A DNA stretch of 64,000 nt from Streptomyces caniferus (GCF_009811555.1 NZ_BLIN01000002.1:682001-746000); one strand, 5' to 3'; positions 50,453-59,326 are shown, numbered from the stretch's first letter. Numbers and translations: made by a program. The notes: generated from the sequence alone by a model not told the origin.

Positions 50453-51037
50453 TCAGTCGAGCGGTACGCCCGTACGCAGCGGGTCACGCAGATCCGTACC
50501 GTGCTCCAGCCACCGCTTCTCCAGGGCCTCGGCCCCGTGCACCCGCTTCCAGGCCGCCTCGTTGGGCGTCATCGGCAGCAGCGGCAGGAAGCGGACCGGC
50601 TCCCTCGGCTCATCGAGTTCGAGATCCTCGACCAGCCCCCCGGGCGAGGCGACCAGGACCGAGGTGAAAGCCGCCCCCGGCCACAGCGGCTCCCCCACGT
50701 CCAGCGAGGCCCCGGGGGCCACGACCACCCCTTCGACCTGCGGCGACGCGGCGAGTACGGCGAGCGGCCGGAGCACCTTGTCGCTCTCCACCCGGCCGGC
50801 GCGTACGGACAGCAGGAGTTCGGCACGCGGGCCGCGCAGCGGATCGGCCAGCACCGCGGTGGGATCGGCCATGGGCTGCGCGGACATCCCGAGCGTGGCG
50901 TAACGCACCACCCCGTTGTCCACGAAGCGGAGGACCTCGATACGGTCGGTGCCGAGGAACGTGACGGCAGCGCGCGCGTCCGGCTCGCCCAGGGTCGTCC
51001 GCAACCGGGCCTCGACCAGCTCAAGAACGTCAGACAT
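50453..51037 (-). CDS. Suppressor-of-fused (SUFU) domain protein
   Basis: Protein of 194 aa from ATG 51037. It covers the bacterial SUFU domain: VRYATLGMSAQPMADPTAV, ELLLSVRAGRVESDKVLRPL, LPLLPMTPNEAAWKRVHGAE and ALEKRWLEHGTDLRDPLR. Bacterial members are often immunity or stress-linked, but in Streptomyces a stand-alone copy of unknown role is common. No polymorphic toxin gene is nearby, so an immunity role is not supported. Confidence 0.78.
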   Translation of the reverse strand: MSDVLELVEARLRTTLGEPDARAAVTFLGTDRIEVLRFVDNGVVRYATLGMSAQPMADPTAVLADPLRGPRAELLLSVRAGRVESDKVLRPLAVLAASPQVEGVVVAPGASLDVGEPLWPGAAFTSVLVASPGGLVEDLELDEPREPVRFLPLLPMTPNEAAWKRVHGAEALEKRWLEHGTDLRDPLRTGVPLD

Positions 51038-51539
51038 GCCGTGAGCATAGGCCGGGCCCTTCGCCCGGCCATCACCGCTCCACGAGCGGCTCCACAGCGC
51101 CCCCGTTCTTCGTATCGAACGGGCAAAGCGGCGCCGTAACACTTCAGGCGGCTGATAGCCTTGCCGTCTGGTCAGGGAATGACGTCGTCCCCCAACGGGG
51201 ACCGGCCGGAGGAGGTGGGGCTGCGGTGGATCCGAGTCGACCGTGCAGTACCGATAGTTCTCCTGTCATCCCCTACGCGCAGCGAATCTCCTGATCCGAG
51301 AGCTTCCGTACCCCGCCGCTCAGCGGCGAAACCAGGGAAGCACCTTTGCGCCGGATGTAGATGACGGAAGAGCGCCTTCGACTCTTTGTTCCGTGTTTTC
51401 TGCGAACTGCCGTCAGTGCCCTCGCACGAGCGCCGCCCGCTTTGCGGACGTACAGCCGATGACGCCTCGTACGTCCACGTTCCGGGCAGCGTTGCGCCCC
51501 GCGCTCGCAGCTGACGGCCGGCCCGTGAAGGAGCCTGCC
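51038..51539. other. Long intergenic region and probable corA leader
   Basis: 502 bases between the divergent SUFU-like and corA genes. Hairpins are visible: GTCCCC/GGGGAC at about 51189-51202 and CGCCGC-TCA-GCGGCG at about 51316-51330. The region is less GC-rich around 51240-51400. I compared it by eye with M-box, ydaO, yybP-ykoY and cobalamin consensus elements and saw no match. It may carry an unrecognised regulatory RNA or simply promoters for both genes. Confidence 0.45.
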
Positions 51540-52667
51540 ATGTCGATGATCCGTGACCTGCGTGCCGCCGTACGTCCCTCCCGGCGCCGCGACGTCCCCC
51601 CGTACGGCTATGAGAAGTCCGCCCCGGCCTGCCCGAACAGCGCCATCGTCGACTGCGGTGTGTACCGCGAGGGGCGCCGGGTGAGCGACCACGTCAGCCC
51701 GGCCGAGGCGATGGCCCGTGTGCGGTCCGAGGGCGGTTTCGCCTGGATCGGGCTGCACGAGCCCACCGAGGCCGAATTCGCCGGTATCGCCCAGGAGTTC
51801 GGGCTGCACCCGCTCGCCGTCGAGGACGCCGTGCACGCGCACCAGCGGCCCAAGCTGGAGCGCTACGACGAGACCCTGTTCACCGTCTTCAAGACGGTCC
51901 ACTACGTCGAGCACACCGAGCTGACCGCCACCAGCGAGGTGGTGGAGACCGGCGAGGTGATGTGCTTCACCGGCCGGGACTTCATCGTGACCGTGCGGCA
52001 CGGCGGCCAGGGCTCGCTGCGCGCGCTGCGCCACCGGCTGCAGGACGACCCGGAGCTGCTGGCCAAGGGGCCGTCCGCGGTGCTGCACGCCATCGCCGAC
52101 CAGGTCGTCGACGGCTACATGGCGGTGGCCGGCGCGGTCCAGGACGACATCGACGAGGTGGAGATCGACGTCTTCAGCTCGGGCACCAACGGCAAGGGCA
52201 ACGGCGGCAAGGGCTCCCCCAAGGGCGGCGACGCCGGGCGGATCTACCAACTCAAGCGTGAGGTACTGGAGTTCAAGCGCGCGGTGTCGCCGCTGCTGCG
52301 GCCGATGCAGCTGCTGAGCGAGCGCCCCATGCGGCTGGTCGACTCCGACATCCAGAAGTACTTCCGGGACGTCGCCGACCACCTGGCGCGGGTCAACGAG
52401 CAGGTGCTGTCCTTCGACGATCTGCTCAACTCCATCCTGCAGGCCAACCTCGCGCAGGCGGCCGTCGCGCAGAACGAGGACATGCGCAAGATCACGGCCT
52501 GGGCGGCGATCTTCGCCGTCCCCACGATGATCGCCGGGATCTACGGCATGAACTTCGACTACATGCCCGAGCTTCACTGGAAGTTCGGCTATCCGGCGAT
52601 GATGCTGACGACCGTGGCGATCTGCTTCGGCATCCACCGCGGGTTCAAGCGCAACGGGTGGCTGTGA
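51540..52667 (+). CDS. corA: CorA-type magnesium/cobalt channel
   Basis: Protein of 375 aa from ATG 51540, with AAGGAG 7 nt upstream. The cytosolic N-terminal domain has WIGLHEPTEAEFAGIAQEFG, HPLAVEDAVHAHQRPKLERY and CFTGRDFIVTVRHG. The long stalk helix contains a Gly/Lys-rich insert (residues 218-230). Two C-terminal membrane helices flank the selectivity signature GIYGMNF. Homopentameric CorA conducts Mg2+ passively. The long structured leader upstream is a candidate regulator. An MgtE-N/CBS protein is encoded 3 kb downstream. Confidence 0.93.
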   Translation: MSMIRDLRAAVRPSRRRDVPPYGYEKSAPACPNSAIVDCGVYREGRRVSDHVSPAEAMARVRSEGGFAWIGLHEPTEAEFAGIAQEFGLHPLAVEDAVHAHQRPKLERYDETLFTVFKTVHYVEHTELTATSEVVETGEVMCFTGRDFIVTVRHGGQGSLRALRHRLQDDPELLAKGPSAVLHAIADQVVDGYMAVAGAVQDDIDEVEIDVFSSGTNGKGNGGKGSPKGGDAGRIYQLKREVLEFKRAVSPLLRPMQLLSERPMRLVDSDIQKYFRDVADHLARVNEQVLSFDDLLNSILQANLAQAAVAQNEDMRKITAWAAIFAVPTMIAGIYGMNFDYMPELHWKFGYPAMMLTTVAICFGIHRGFKRNGWL

Positions 52668-52754
52668 CGCGGACCCCGCGACGTCCGGGGCCGCCGCATC
52701 TCAGCGCCCGGGCGGCCCCGGCCCGCCCCGGACGGGGCCATTAGGCTGGTCCGT

Positions 52755-53294
52755 ATGACGGAGACCGTGTCGCAGGCCCTGCAGGATCGGGCGCTCATCG
52801 AAGAGGCCACGAAGAAGTCCGGCCTCATCTGGGTGCGGGGGAACGCCGGCCCGGCGCGGGCGCTGTGGCATCTGTGGCACGACGGGGCCGCCTGCCTCGT
52901 CGGGGACGGGTCCGGCGAACAGCCGCTGGCCGACCTCGGGCTCACCGACGGCGGGACGGCGACGGTCACCGTGCGCAGCAAGGACAAGGGCGGCCGGCTG
53001 ATCGCCTGGCAGGCCAGGGTCGTCGAGCCCGCCCCGGAGAGCGAGGCCTGGCGGGCCGCCGTCGACGAGCTGAAGGGCAAGCGCCTCAACGCGCCGGATG
53101 CCGACACCCTCACGGAGCGCTGGGCGCGCGAGTGCCGGGTGCTGCGGCTGGAGCCGACCGGGGAGACGACGCAGCGCCCCGGCCGGATGCCGGACGACGC
53201 GCAGGCCGCGCCGCCGCTGGCGACCTCCGCGATCACCCGGCGTCCCGCGCCGGCGGCGCTGCCGAAGCTGCTGCGGCGGGGGCGCAAGGGCTGA
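52755..53294 (+). CDS. Conserved hypothetical protein (179 aa)
   Basis: ATG 52755. The fold appears mixed alpha/beta: LIWVRGNAGPARALWHLWHD, ACLVGDGSGEQPLADLGL, RSKDKGGRLIAWQARVVEP and ECRVLRLEPTGET, followed by a Pro/Arg-rich tail. The pattern of short strands recalls flavin-reductase-like split barrels, but no signature is convincing, so no function is proposed. It follows corA by 87 bp on the same strand. Confidence 0.8.
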   Translation: MTETVSQALQDRALIEEATKKSGLIWVRGNAGPARALWHLWHDGAACLVGDGSGEQPLADLGLTDGGTATVTVRSKDKGGRLIAWQARVVEPAPESEAWRAAVDELKGKRLNAPDADTLTERWARECRVLRLEPTGETTQRPGRMPDDAQAAPPLATSAITRRPAPAALPKLLRRGRKG

Positions 53295-53428
53295 GGCCCG
53301 GGCGAGGCCGTAACGGGCTGAGCCGGATTGGTGTACTCGCAGGCCGGAGCGCACTCACTCGGTGGCGCCAGCGCCGTGGCCAGGACGGCAACGACAAAGC
53401 CCTGGTTTCATGGCCGGCTGATGACAGA

Positions 53429-53462
53429 TTGGCTCTCGCTCGGAGTTTCGAGTGAGAGCCAA
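53429..53462. terminator. Strong hairpin in a non-coding stretch
   Basis: 14-bp stem with one G:U pair (53429-53442 with 53449-53462) and loop GAGTTT, in a 290-bp gap between a hypothetical gene and the NUDIX gene. No T-run follows on either strand, so it may be a terminator or a scar. The rest of the gap shows no gene. Confidence 0.5.
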
Positions 53463-53586
53463 CGGCTACCCTCCACGCCCTGTCGAGGAGATCCCTATTC
53501 GTCACCGTGACGTGAATTGGATGGAACCTGGCTGCCGGCGGCAGCAGCTCTGCGATGCTGGCGGTCGATCGAGAGGGGCCGCAGCG

Positions 53587-54120
53587 ATGCAGTGGAAGAT
53601 CCACGGGGAACGTCCGATCTACGAGAACCAGTGGGTCAACCTGTGGTTGACCGATGTGGAGCAGCCGGATGGGCGCCGGTGGGAGTACCACGTCGTCAAG
53701 CTCCGGCACCTGGCCGTGGCCGCTGTGATCAACGAACGGCAAGAGATCCTCATGATGTGGCGACACCGCTTCATCACGGACTCGTGGGCCTGGGAGCTGC
53801 CCATGGGCCTCGTCGAGGACGGGGAGAGCCCCGCCGACGCCGCCGCGCGTGAGGTTCTGGAGGAGACGGGCTGGCGGCCCGGCCCGGTCAAGCCGCTCAT
53901 CTACGCCGAGCCGGCCAACGGCATCACCGACTCCCAGCACCATGTCTTCCGGGCCGACGGAGCGACGTACGAAGGACCACCGACCGAGAAGAACGAGTCG
54001 GATCGGATCGAGTGGATCCCGCTGGCCGACGTACGGGGCATGATCGACCGGCGCGAGATCGTCAGCAGCGGTTCCCTCGTCGGTCTGTTGTACGTGCTCA
54101 TGGACGAGGCGATCCGCTGA
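53587..54120 (+). CDS. NUDIX hydrolase (regulator-linked type)
   Basis: Protein of 177 aa from ATG 53587, with GAGGGG 9 nt upstream. MQWKIHGERPIYENQWVNLW begins the protein. The NUDIX box is complete: GLVEDGESPADAAA then REVLEETGW. The ADP-ribose-pyrophosphatase-like segment AEPANGITDSQHHVFRAD follows. In Streptomyces this subtype is usually encoded convergent to an XRE/TPR regulator; here only a fragment of such a regulator remains on the other strand. The substrate is probably an ADP-sugar or related nucleotide. Confidence 0.9.
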   Translation: MQWKIHGERPIYENQWVNLWLTDVEQPDGRRWEYHVVKLRHLAVAAVINERQEILMMWRHRFITDSWAWELPMGLVEDGESPADAAAREVLEETGWRPGPVKPLIYAEPANGITDSQHHVFRADGATYEGPPTEKNESDRIEWIPLADVRGMIDRREIVSSGSLVGLLYVLMDEAIR

Positions 54121-54367
54121 CCTGATGGGGCAGCACTTCCCTGAGCCGGGCCTCGAACGCCACGGGGGCTGGTTCCTGACGGAAGGGCTCCAGCTGCTCG
54201 CAGAACTCCCGAAGGTGGCCGGCGACTCGATGCGAGCTGACGGCCGCCGCTGGGGCCAGAGCCTCCATCGCCGTATGGCACGCCTCGTCGAGTTTGCCGC
54301 GCTGGAGCTGGGTACGGGCGAGCCAGAAGGCATGGAAGGCACGGCCTCGGTGGTTCGTCCGGTGCTT
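54098..54367 (-). pseudogene. C-terminal fragment of an XRE/TPR-type regulator
   Basis: About 85 codons in one frame: NHRGRAFHAFWLARTQLQRG, KLDEACHTAMEALAPAAAV and VAGHLREFCEQLEPFRQEPA, ending at 54098. This is the TPR-like end of large Streptomyces helix-turn-helix regulators. No helix-turn-helix or start lies upstream; instead the lipoprotein gene's stop occurs 2 bases away (54369). It overlaps the convergent NUDIX gene by 23 bases. It is a remnant of a deletion or insertion event at this junction. Confidence 0.65.
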
Positions 54368-54368
54368 C

Positions 54369-55148
54369 TCAGCGCTTGCCGGAGATCTTGGATCCGTAGT
54401 CCACGACCTGGCCCTTGTCCGGGGCCTTGAGGTCCACGTTCCGGCCCCAGTCGGCCAGCCGGACGACCCCCGCGCCGCCGGCCCGGCGCAGCCGCAGCGG
54501 ATAGGGCGTGCCCTCCAGCGAGACGTCCAGGGTGCCGCCGGAGCCCGCGCCTGCGGACACCCGGATGGTGCGGACCCCGTCGATGTCGCTGCGGTCACCG
54601 GTCGTCAGCTTGCCGTGCAGCCCGAGCAGGCCGGCCAGCAGGGTGTCCTTGTCGGTGAAGCCGCTGAAGCGCTGGTAGACCGGGTCGCCGGCGGGCACCT
54701 TGACGTATTTGCCGTCGAGCTTGTCCGCCGCCTGGTTGGGCCTGCCCGAGCCGCCGCTCTTCTCGCCGGCCCAGAAGGCCGCGTTCGCCTTCAGATAGAG
54801 CGCATCGCCGACCCGCAGCAGCTGGAAGGCGGCCGCCTTCGTGGTCAGCTCCCCCTTGGCGCCGTCCTTCGCCAGGCTCATGTCGAGCTTGTAGGTGCGG
54901 CCCTGGCTGACGACATTGCCGGAGAGGTGCACGGTGTCGGCGCGCTGGGCCGCGGCCCGCGCCTTGGATTCGATCTTCGCGGCGGGCAGCTTCCCCACCC
55001 CGTTGGTGCCGGCGTCCGGATCTTCCCCGCCGCAGCCCGTCAGCGCCACGGCCAGTACCGCGCAGGCCGCCCCCACCAGCGCGGCCCGTCCCGTACGACG
55101 GGATCCGGCCAGGGGTCGGGGGCCGGCGCCCGGGGGAATTGCGCTCAC
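54369..55148 (-). CDS. LppX_LprAFG-family lipoprotein
   Basis: Protein of 259 aa from GTG 55148, with AGGAGG 10 nt upstream. An Arg-rich n-region, a hydrophobic stretch ALVGAACAVLAVALTGC with lipobox LTGC and then GGEDPDAG give a lipidated mature start. The mature part has the LppX/LprG-like beta pattern: DTVHLSGNVVSQGRTYKLDM, LRVGDALYLKANAAFWAGEK and VKVPAGDPVYQRFSGFTD. Mycobacterial relatives carry lipids or glycolipids across the periplasm; in Streptomyces the ligand is unknown. Confidence 0.87.
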   Translation of the reverse strand: MSAIPPGAGPRPLAGSRRTGRAALVGAACAVLAVALTGCGGEDPDAGTNGVGKLPAAKIESKARAAAQRADTVHLSGNVVSQGRTYKLDMSLAKDGAKGELTTKAAAFQLLRVGDALYLKANAAFWAGEKSGGSGRPNQAADKLDGKYVKVPAGDPVYQRFSGFTDKDTLLAGLLGLHGKLTTGDRSDIDGVRTIRVSAGAGSGGTLDVSLEGTPYPLRLRRAGGAGVVRLADWGRNVDLKAPDKGQVVDYGSKISGKR

Positions 55149-55345
55149 GTCGGCTCTGCCTCCTGATGCGGGTGACCTCGACAGCAGTACGGCAGCGTAC
55201 CTGGGCCGCGCACGGTCGTCGGCGGGGTGCGTGGCGGTCACCCTACGGCCTCCTCCACCGGGGCGGCACAGGCCGGGGCGCGTTAGCCTGAACCCGACTT
55301 GATGCCGTATTTCGGGGCTGAACGGGAGAAAGGGCGGCACTCTGC

Positions 55346-56653
55346 ATGGCAGTGGTGACTCCCCGGGTCTTCGTCTCCCACCTCGCCGGCATCGCCGTCT
55401 TCGACCCCAACGGCGACCAGGTCGGCCGGCTGCGGGACCTCGTCGCGCTGCTCCGGGTCGGCGACCGCCCGCCGCGGGTGCTCGGGGTGGTCGTCGAGGT
55501 GATCAGCAGGCGCCGGATCTTCGTGCCCATGACGCGGGTGACCGGAGTGGAGTCCGGCCAGATCATCATCACCGGCGTGGTCAACATGCGGCGCTTCGAG
55601 CAGCGGGCGTCCGAGACGCTGGTGCTCGGCGAGCTGCTCGACCGGCGGGTGCGGCTGGTGGACACCGCGGAGGAGGCCACCGTCCTCGACATCGGCATCA
55701 CCCAGCTGCCCGCCCGCCGCGACTGGGAGATCGACAAGGTCTTCGTGCGGAAGGGCAAGGGCGGGGCACTGCGCCGCAAGGGCGAGGTGCTGACCGTGGA
55801 GTGGTCGGCGGTGACCGGCTTCTCGCTGGAGGAGCACGGACAGGGCGCGGAGAGCCTGCTGGCCACCTTCGAACAGCTGCGGCCCGCCGACCTCGCCGGT
55901 GTACTGCACCACCTCTCCGCCAAGCGCCGAGCCGAGGTCGCCGCGGCGCTCGACGACGACCGGCTCGCCGACGTCCTGGAGGAGCTGCCGGAGGACGACC
56001 AGGTCGAGATCATCGGCAAGCTGAAGGACGAGCGGGCCGCCGACGTCCTGGAGGCGATGGACCCGGACGACGCCGCCGACCTGCTCTCCGAGCTGCCGGA
56101 GGAGGAGAAGGAACGGCTGCTGGCGCTGATGCGGCCGGAGGAGGCCGCGGACGTGCGGCGGCTGATGTCGTACGAGGAACGGACCGCGGGCGGGCTGATG
56201 ACCACCGAGCCGATCGTGCTGCGCCCGGACGCGACGGTCGCGGACGCGCTGGCCCGGGTGCGCGACCCGGACCTCTCGCCCGCGCTGGCCGCCCAGGTCT
56301 ATGTCTGCCGGCCGCCGGACGAGACGCCCACCGGCAAGTACCTGGGCCTGGTGCACTTCCAACGGCTGCTGCGCGACCCACCGTTCACCCTCGTCAGCTC
56401 GATCGCCGACACCGATCTGCCGGCCCTGCCGCCGGACACCCCGCTGCCGGAGGTGACCAGCTATCTGGCCGCGTACAACATGGTCGCCGCCCCGGTCGTG
56501 GACGAGAGCGGGGCGCTGCTGGGCGCCGTCACCGTCGACGACGTACTGGACCATCTGCTGCCGGACGACTGGCGGGAGGACGGGCTGCACGGCCCGGCCG
56601 CGGCCGGTCTGAACGGTGACCGGCCGGTCGGGGAGGGTACCGATGGGCGCTGA
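55346..56653 (+). CDS. PRC-barrel - MgtE_N - CBS protein without channel domain
   Basis: Protein of 435 aa from ATG 55346. The N-terminal PRC-like region has VFDPNGDQVGRLRDLVALLR. The MgtE N-domain has ADLAGVLHHLSAKRRAEVAA, DRLADVLEELPEDDQVEII and DAADLLSELPEEEKERLLAL. Two CBS domains follow (GGLMTTEPIVLRPDATVADA and AYNMVAAPVVDESGALLGAV). The transmembrane part of MgtE is missing, so this is a soluble magnesium- or nucleotide-sensing module. The stop overlaps the DUF1003 gene, which does encode a membrane protein. A mycobacterial homologue (Rv1232c, from memory) lies near mrp. Confidence 0.9.
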   Translation: MAVVTPRVFVSHLAGIAVFDPNGDQVGRLRDLVALLRVGDRPPRVLGVVVEVISRRRIFVPMTRVTGVESGQIIITGVVNMRRFEQRASETLVLGELLDRRVRLVDTAEEATVLDIGITQLPARRDWEIDKVFVRKGKGGALRRKGEVLTVEWSAVTGFSLEEHGQGAESLLATFEQLRPADLAGVLHHLSAKRRAEVAAALDDDRLADVLEELPEDDQVEIIGKLKDERAADVLEAMDPDDAADLLSELPEEEKERLLALMRPEEAADVRRLMSYEERTAGGLMTTEPIVLRPDATVADALARVRDPDLSPALAAQVYVCRPPDETPTGKYLGLVHFQRLLRDPPFTLVSSIADTDLPALPPDTPLPEVTSYLAAYNMVAAPVVDESGALLGAVTVDDVLDHLLPDDWREDGLHGPAAAGLNGDRPVGEGTDGR

Positions 56654-57224
56654 GGAGCGGGAGAGCGCCAGGGAGCGGTCGCGGGCGAACGGGGCCTCGG
56701 CGGTGCGCCGGGGCGCCGCGGACCGGCCCCGGGTGCGCCTCGACCAGCCGCGGGCGCCGCGCCGTACGTTCCTGCCGGAGTACGACCCGGAGGCGTTCGG
56801 GCGGCTCTCGGAGAAGATCGCCCGCTTCCTGGGGACCGGCCGGTTCATCGTCTGGATGACCTTCACCATCATCCTGTGGGTCATCTGGAACACCACGGCA
56901 CCCAGCGGCCTGAGGTTCGATCAGTACCCGTTCATCTTCCTGACGCTGGCGCTGTCCCTGCAGGCCTCGTACGCCGCGCCGCTGATCCTGCTGGCGCAGA
57001 ACCGCCAGGACGACCGCGACCGGGTCACCCACGAGCAGGACCGCAAGCAGAACGAGCGGTCCATCGCCGATACGGAGTACCTGACCCGCGAGATCGCGGC
57101 CCTGCGGCTCGGCCTGGGCGAGGTCGCCACCCGCGACTGGATCCGCTCCGAGCTCCAGGACATGCTGAGGGATCTGGAGCCGCGGCGGCCGGCCGGCGCG
57201 GAGAGTGATGAACGCGACCGCTGA
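56643..57224 (+). CDS. DUF1003 membrane protein
   Basis: Protein of 193 aa from ATG 56643 with GGAGGG upstream, overlapping the preceding stop by 11 bases. A basic N-terminus of 60 residues is followed by two membrane helices (FIVWMTFTIILWVIWNTTAP and YPFIFLTLALSLQASYAAPL). The DUF1003 signature LLAQNRQDDRDRVTHEQDRK follows, then a coiled helix with LTREIAALRLGLGEVATRDW. Tight coupling to the MgtE_N/CBS gene suggests a physical partnership, perhaps sensing and response to divalent cations; that is inference. Confidence 0.9.
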   Translation: MGAEERESARERSRANGASAVRRGAADRPRVRLDQPRAPRRTFLPEYDPEAFGRLSEKIARFLGTGRFIVWMTFTIILWVIWNTTAPSGLRFDQYPFIFLTLALSLQASYAAPLILLAQNRQDDRDRVTHEQDRKQNERSIADTEYLTREIAALRLGLGEVATRDWIRSELQDMLRDLEPRRPAGAESDERDR

Positions 57225-57266
57225 CGGGCTTTCCGGAGGCACCCTCACGCGCCGTACCATCGGGAC

Positions 57267-58427
57267 ATGGCTACCCACACGCCCGAAGGCGCCACCCCGA
57301 GCGAGGACGCGATCCGCGAAGCGCTCGCGACGGTGAACGACCCCGAGATCCACCGCCCCATCACCGAGCTGGGGATGGTCAAATCGGTGGACATCGCGGC
57401 GGACGGCGCGGTGGCGGTCGTGGTCTACCTCACGGTCTCCGGCTGTCCGATGCGCGAGACGATCACCAACAGCGTGCGGGAGGCCGTCGAGCGGGTCGAG
57501 GGCGTCACCTCCGTCGCCGTTGAGCTGGACGTGATGAGCGACGAGCAGCGCAAGGAGCTGGCGACGTCGCTGCGCGGCGGCACCGCCGAGCGCGAGGTGC
57601 CGTTCGCCCAGCCCGGTTCGCTGACCCGGGTCTACGCCGTCGCCTCCGGCAAGGGCGGCGTCGGCAAGTCGTCGGTGACCGTCAACCTCGCCGCGGCGAT
57701 GGCGGCCGACGGTCTGAAGGTCGGTGTCGTGGACGCCGACATCTACGGCCACTCCGTGCCCCGCATGCTCGGTGCCGACGGCAAGCCCACCCAGGTCGAG
57801 AACATGATCATGCCGCCGTCGGCGCACGGCGTGAAGGTCATCTCGATCGGCATGTTCACCCCCGGCAACGCCCCCGTCGTCTGGCGCGGCCCGATGCTGC
57901 ACCGCGCGCTGCAGCAGTTCCTCGCCGATGTCTACTGGGGCGACCTGGACGTGCTGCTGCTGGACCTGCCCCCGGGCACCGGCGACATCGCGATCTCGGT
58001 GGCGCAGCTGGTGCCGAACGCCGAGATCCTGGTGGTCACCACCCCGCAGCAGGCCGCCGCCGAGGTCGCCGAGCGGGCCGGTTCGATCGCCGTGCAGACC
58101 CACCAGAAGATCGTCGGCGTGGTCGAGAACATGTCCGGGCTGCCCTGCCCGCACTGCGACGAGATGGTCGACGTCTTCGGCACCGGCGGCGGCGAGCGGG
58201 TCGCCGAGGGCCTGACGAAGACGACCGGGACCCAGGTGCCGGTGCTCGGCGCCATCCCGATCGACGTCCGGCTGCGCGAGGGCGGCGACGAGGGCAAGCC
58301 GGTCGTGCTGACCGACCCCGACTCCCCCGCCGGCTCGGCGATCCGCACGATCGCGGGCAAGCTGGGCGGCCGGCAGCGGGGTCTGCAGGGCATGTCGCTC
58401 GGCATCACCCCGCGCAACAAGTTCTGA
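57267..58427 (+). CDS. mrp: Mrp/NBP35-family iron-sulfur carrier ATPase
   Basis: Protein of 386 aa from ATG 57267. The N-terminal MIP18-like domain (1-100) has ALATVNDPEIHRPITELGMV and VSGCPMRETITNSVREAVE. The P-loop ATPase has the deviant Walker A VASGKGGVGKSSVTVNLAAA near 130, VVDADIYGHSVPRMLG, DLPPGTGDIAISVAQL and the Cys pair in SGLPCPHCDEMVDVFG. The protein binds and delivers [4Fe-4S] clusters to apoproteins in the cytosol. It lies 42 bp downstream of the DUF1003 gene and is followed by a strong terminator. Confidence 0.94.
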   Translation: MATHTPEGATPSEDAIREALATVNDPEIHRPITELGMVKSVDIAADGAVAVVVYLTVSGCPMRETITNSVREAVERVEGVTSVAVELDVMSDEQRKELATSLRGGTAEREVPFAQPGSLTRVYAVASGKGGVGKSSVTVNLAAAMAADGLKVGVVDADIYGHSVPRMLGADGKPTQVENMIMPPSAHGVKVISIGMFTPGNAPVVWRGPMLHRALQQFLADVYWGDLDVLLLDLPPGTGDIAISVAQLVPNAEILVVTTPQQAAAEVAERAGSIAVQTHQKIVGVVENMSGLPCPHCDEMVDVFGTGGGERVAEGLTKTTGTQVPVLGAIPIDVRLREGGDEGKPVVLTDPDSPAGSAIRTIAGKLGGRQRGLQGMSLGITPRNKF

Positions 58428-58488
58428 GACCGCGACCGGTTCCCCGGCGGCCCCGGCCCGTCGGGGACGCCGGCTCCCGGATGACGTA

Positions 58489-58522
58489 CGAAGGGGCGGA
58501 CCCGTGCGGGTCCGCCCCTTCG
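58489..58522. terminator. Bidirectional terminator after mrp
   Basis: 16-bp inverted repeat (58489-58504 with 58507-58522; the innermost pairs open to a GTGC loop) between convergent mrp (+) and the hypothetical gene (-). Confidence 0.85.
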
Positions 58523-58556
58523 TGCGTGGCCGTCCGGCCTCGTCCGCGGTGGCCGT

Positions 58557-59207
58557 TCAGCCCTCGTACGCGGCGAGGTCCTTGATCACCGAGAAGCCCA
58601 GGCCGTACGCGCTCATCCCGCGCCCGTAGGCACCGAGGTGCACGCCCTCGCCCTCCGGCCCCTCGCTCGCCGAGCCGGCCAGGACCCAGCCGTACTCGGA
58701 CTCGCGGTAGGCGAACGACGTTGGCTCGCCGTCCACCGGCAGCATCAGCTCGCTCCAGCTGCCGCCGCCCAGGTCGTCGGCCAGCTCCCAGGCGAGCATC
58801 GTCTGCTGGTCCAGCCAGTCCTGGCGCAGCGTCCGGTCCATCTGGGTGGGCCAGGTCTGCGCGAGCAGCCCCGACCCGGCGAGCCAGGCGGCCGTCGAGA
58901 CCGAGGTCGCCTCCAGTACACCGGTGCCGTCGGCACTGCGCCGCACGGGGCGGCTGGCGACCGTCACCACGACCGCGAACCGCTCGTCCTGCGGCGGTTC
59001 CACCTTGATGGTGGGCTCCTCGCCGTGACCGGTGGCGCCGTGCTCGACGGTGCCGTCCGCGGCGGCGCCGACCTGCATCAGCCAGCGCGGACCGGTGAAC
59101 GCCTCGTCGAGGCCGTACCACGGGAACGCGGCCAGCAGATAGCCGTCGACCTTCCGGCCGGCCTCCGCGGACACCTGTTGTGCCGCCGTCCGACTCGTCG
59201 TCTCCAT
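58557..59207 (-). CDS. Conserved hypothetical protein (216 aa)
   Basis: ATG 59207. There are no membrane segments or Cys motifs. Distinct stretches are VDGYLLAAFPWYGLDEAFTG, ERFAVVVTVASRPVRRSADG, WLDQQTMLAWELADDLGGGS and YGLGFSVIKDLAAYEG. I do not recognise the family. It is convergent with mrp, and its start lies 119 bp from the tatB stop on the same strand. Confidence 0.8.
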   Translation of the reverse strand: METTSRTAAQQVSAEAGRKVDGYLLAAFPWYGLDEAFTGPRWLMQVGAAADGTVEHGATGHGEEPTIKVEPPQDERFAVVVTVASRPVRRSADGTGVLEATSVSTAAWLAGSGLLAQTWPTQMDRTLRQDWLDQQTMLAWELADDLGGGSWSELMLPVDGEPTSFAYRESEYGWVLAGSASEGPEGEGVHLGAYGRGMSAYGLGFSVIKDLAAYEG

Positions 59208-59326
59208 CTGCGCGGAGCCTCCTTGTTGCCCTGCGTCGTGGGCGGCCCGCCCCCCTCAGGCGACCGAACCCCGGACACCCGGAGCATAGCCATAGGCGTC
59301 AACACAGCCGGTCATACCGGTGTGTG

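Noticed and set aside
50453..51037. Immunity protein of a polymorphic toxin system (SUFU domain)
   Set aside because: No toxin, WXG100 or secretion genes are adjacent.
51160..51400. M-box, ydaO or cobalamin riboswitch upstream of corA
   Set aside because: Key consensus strings of these classes could not be found by eye; only generic hairpins were seen.
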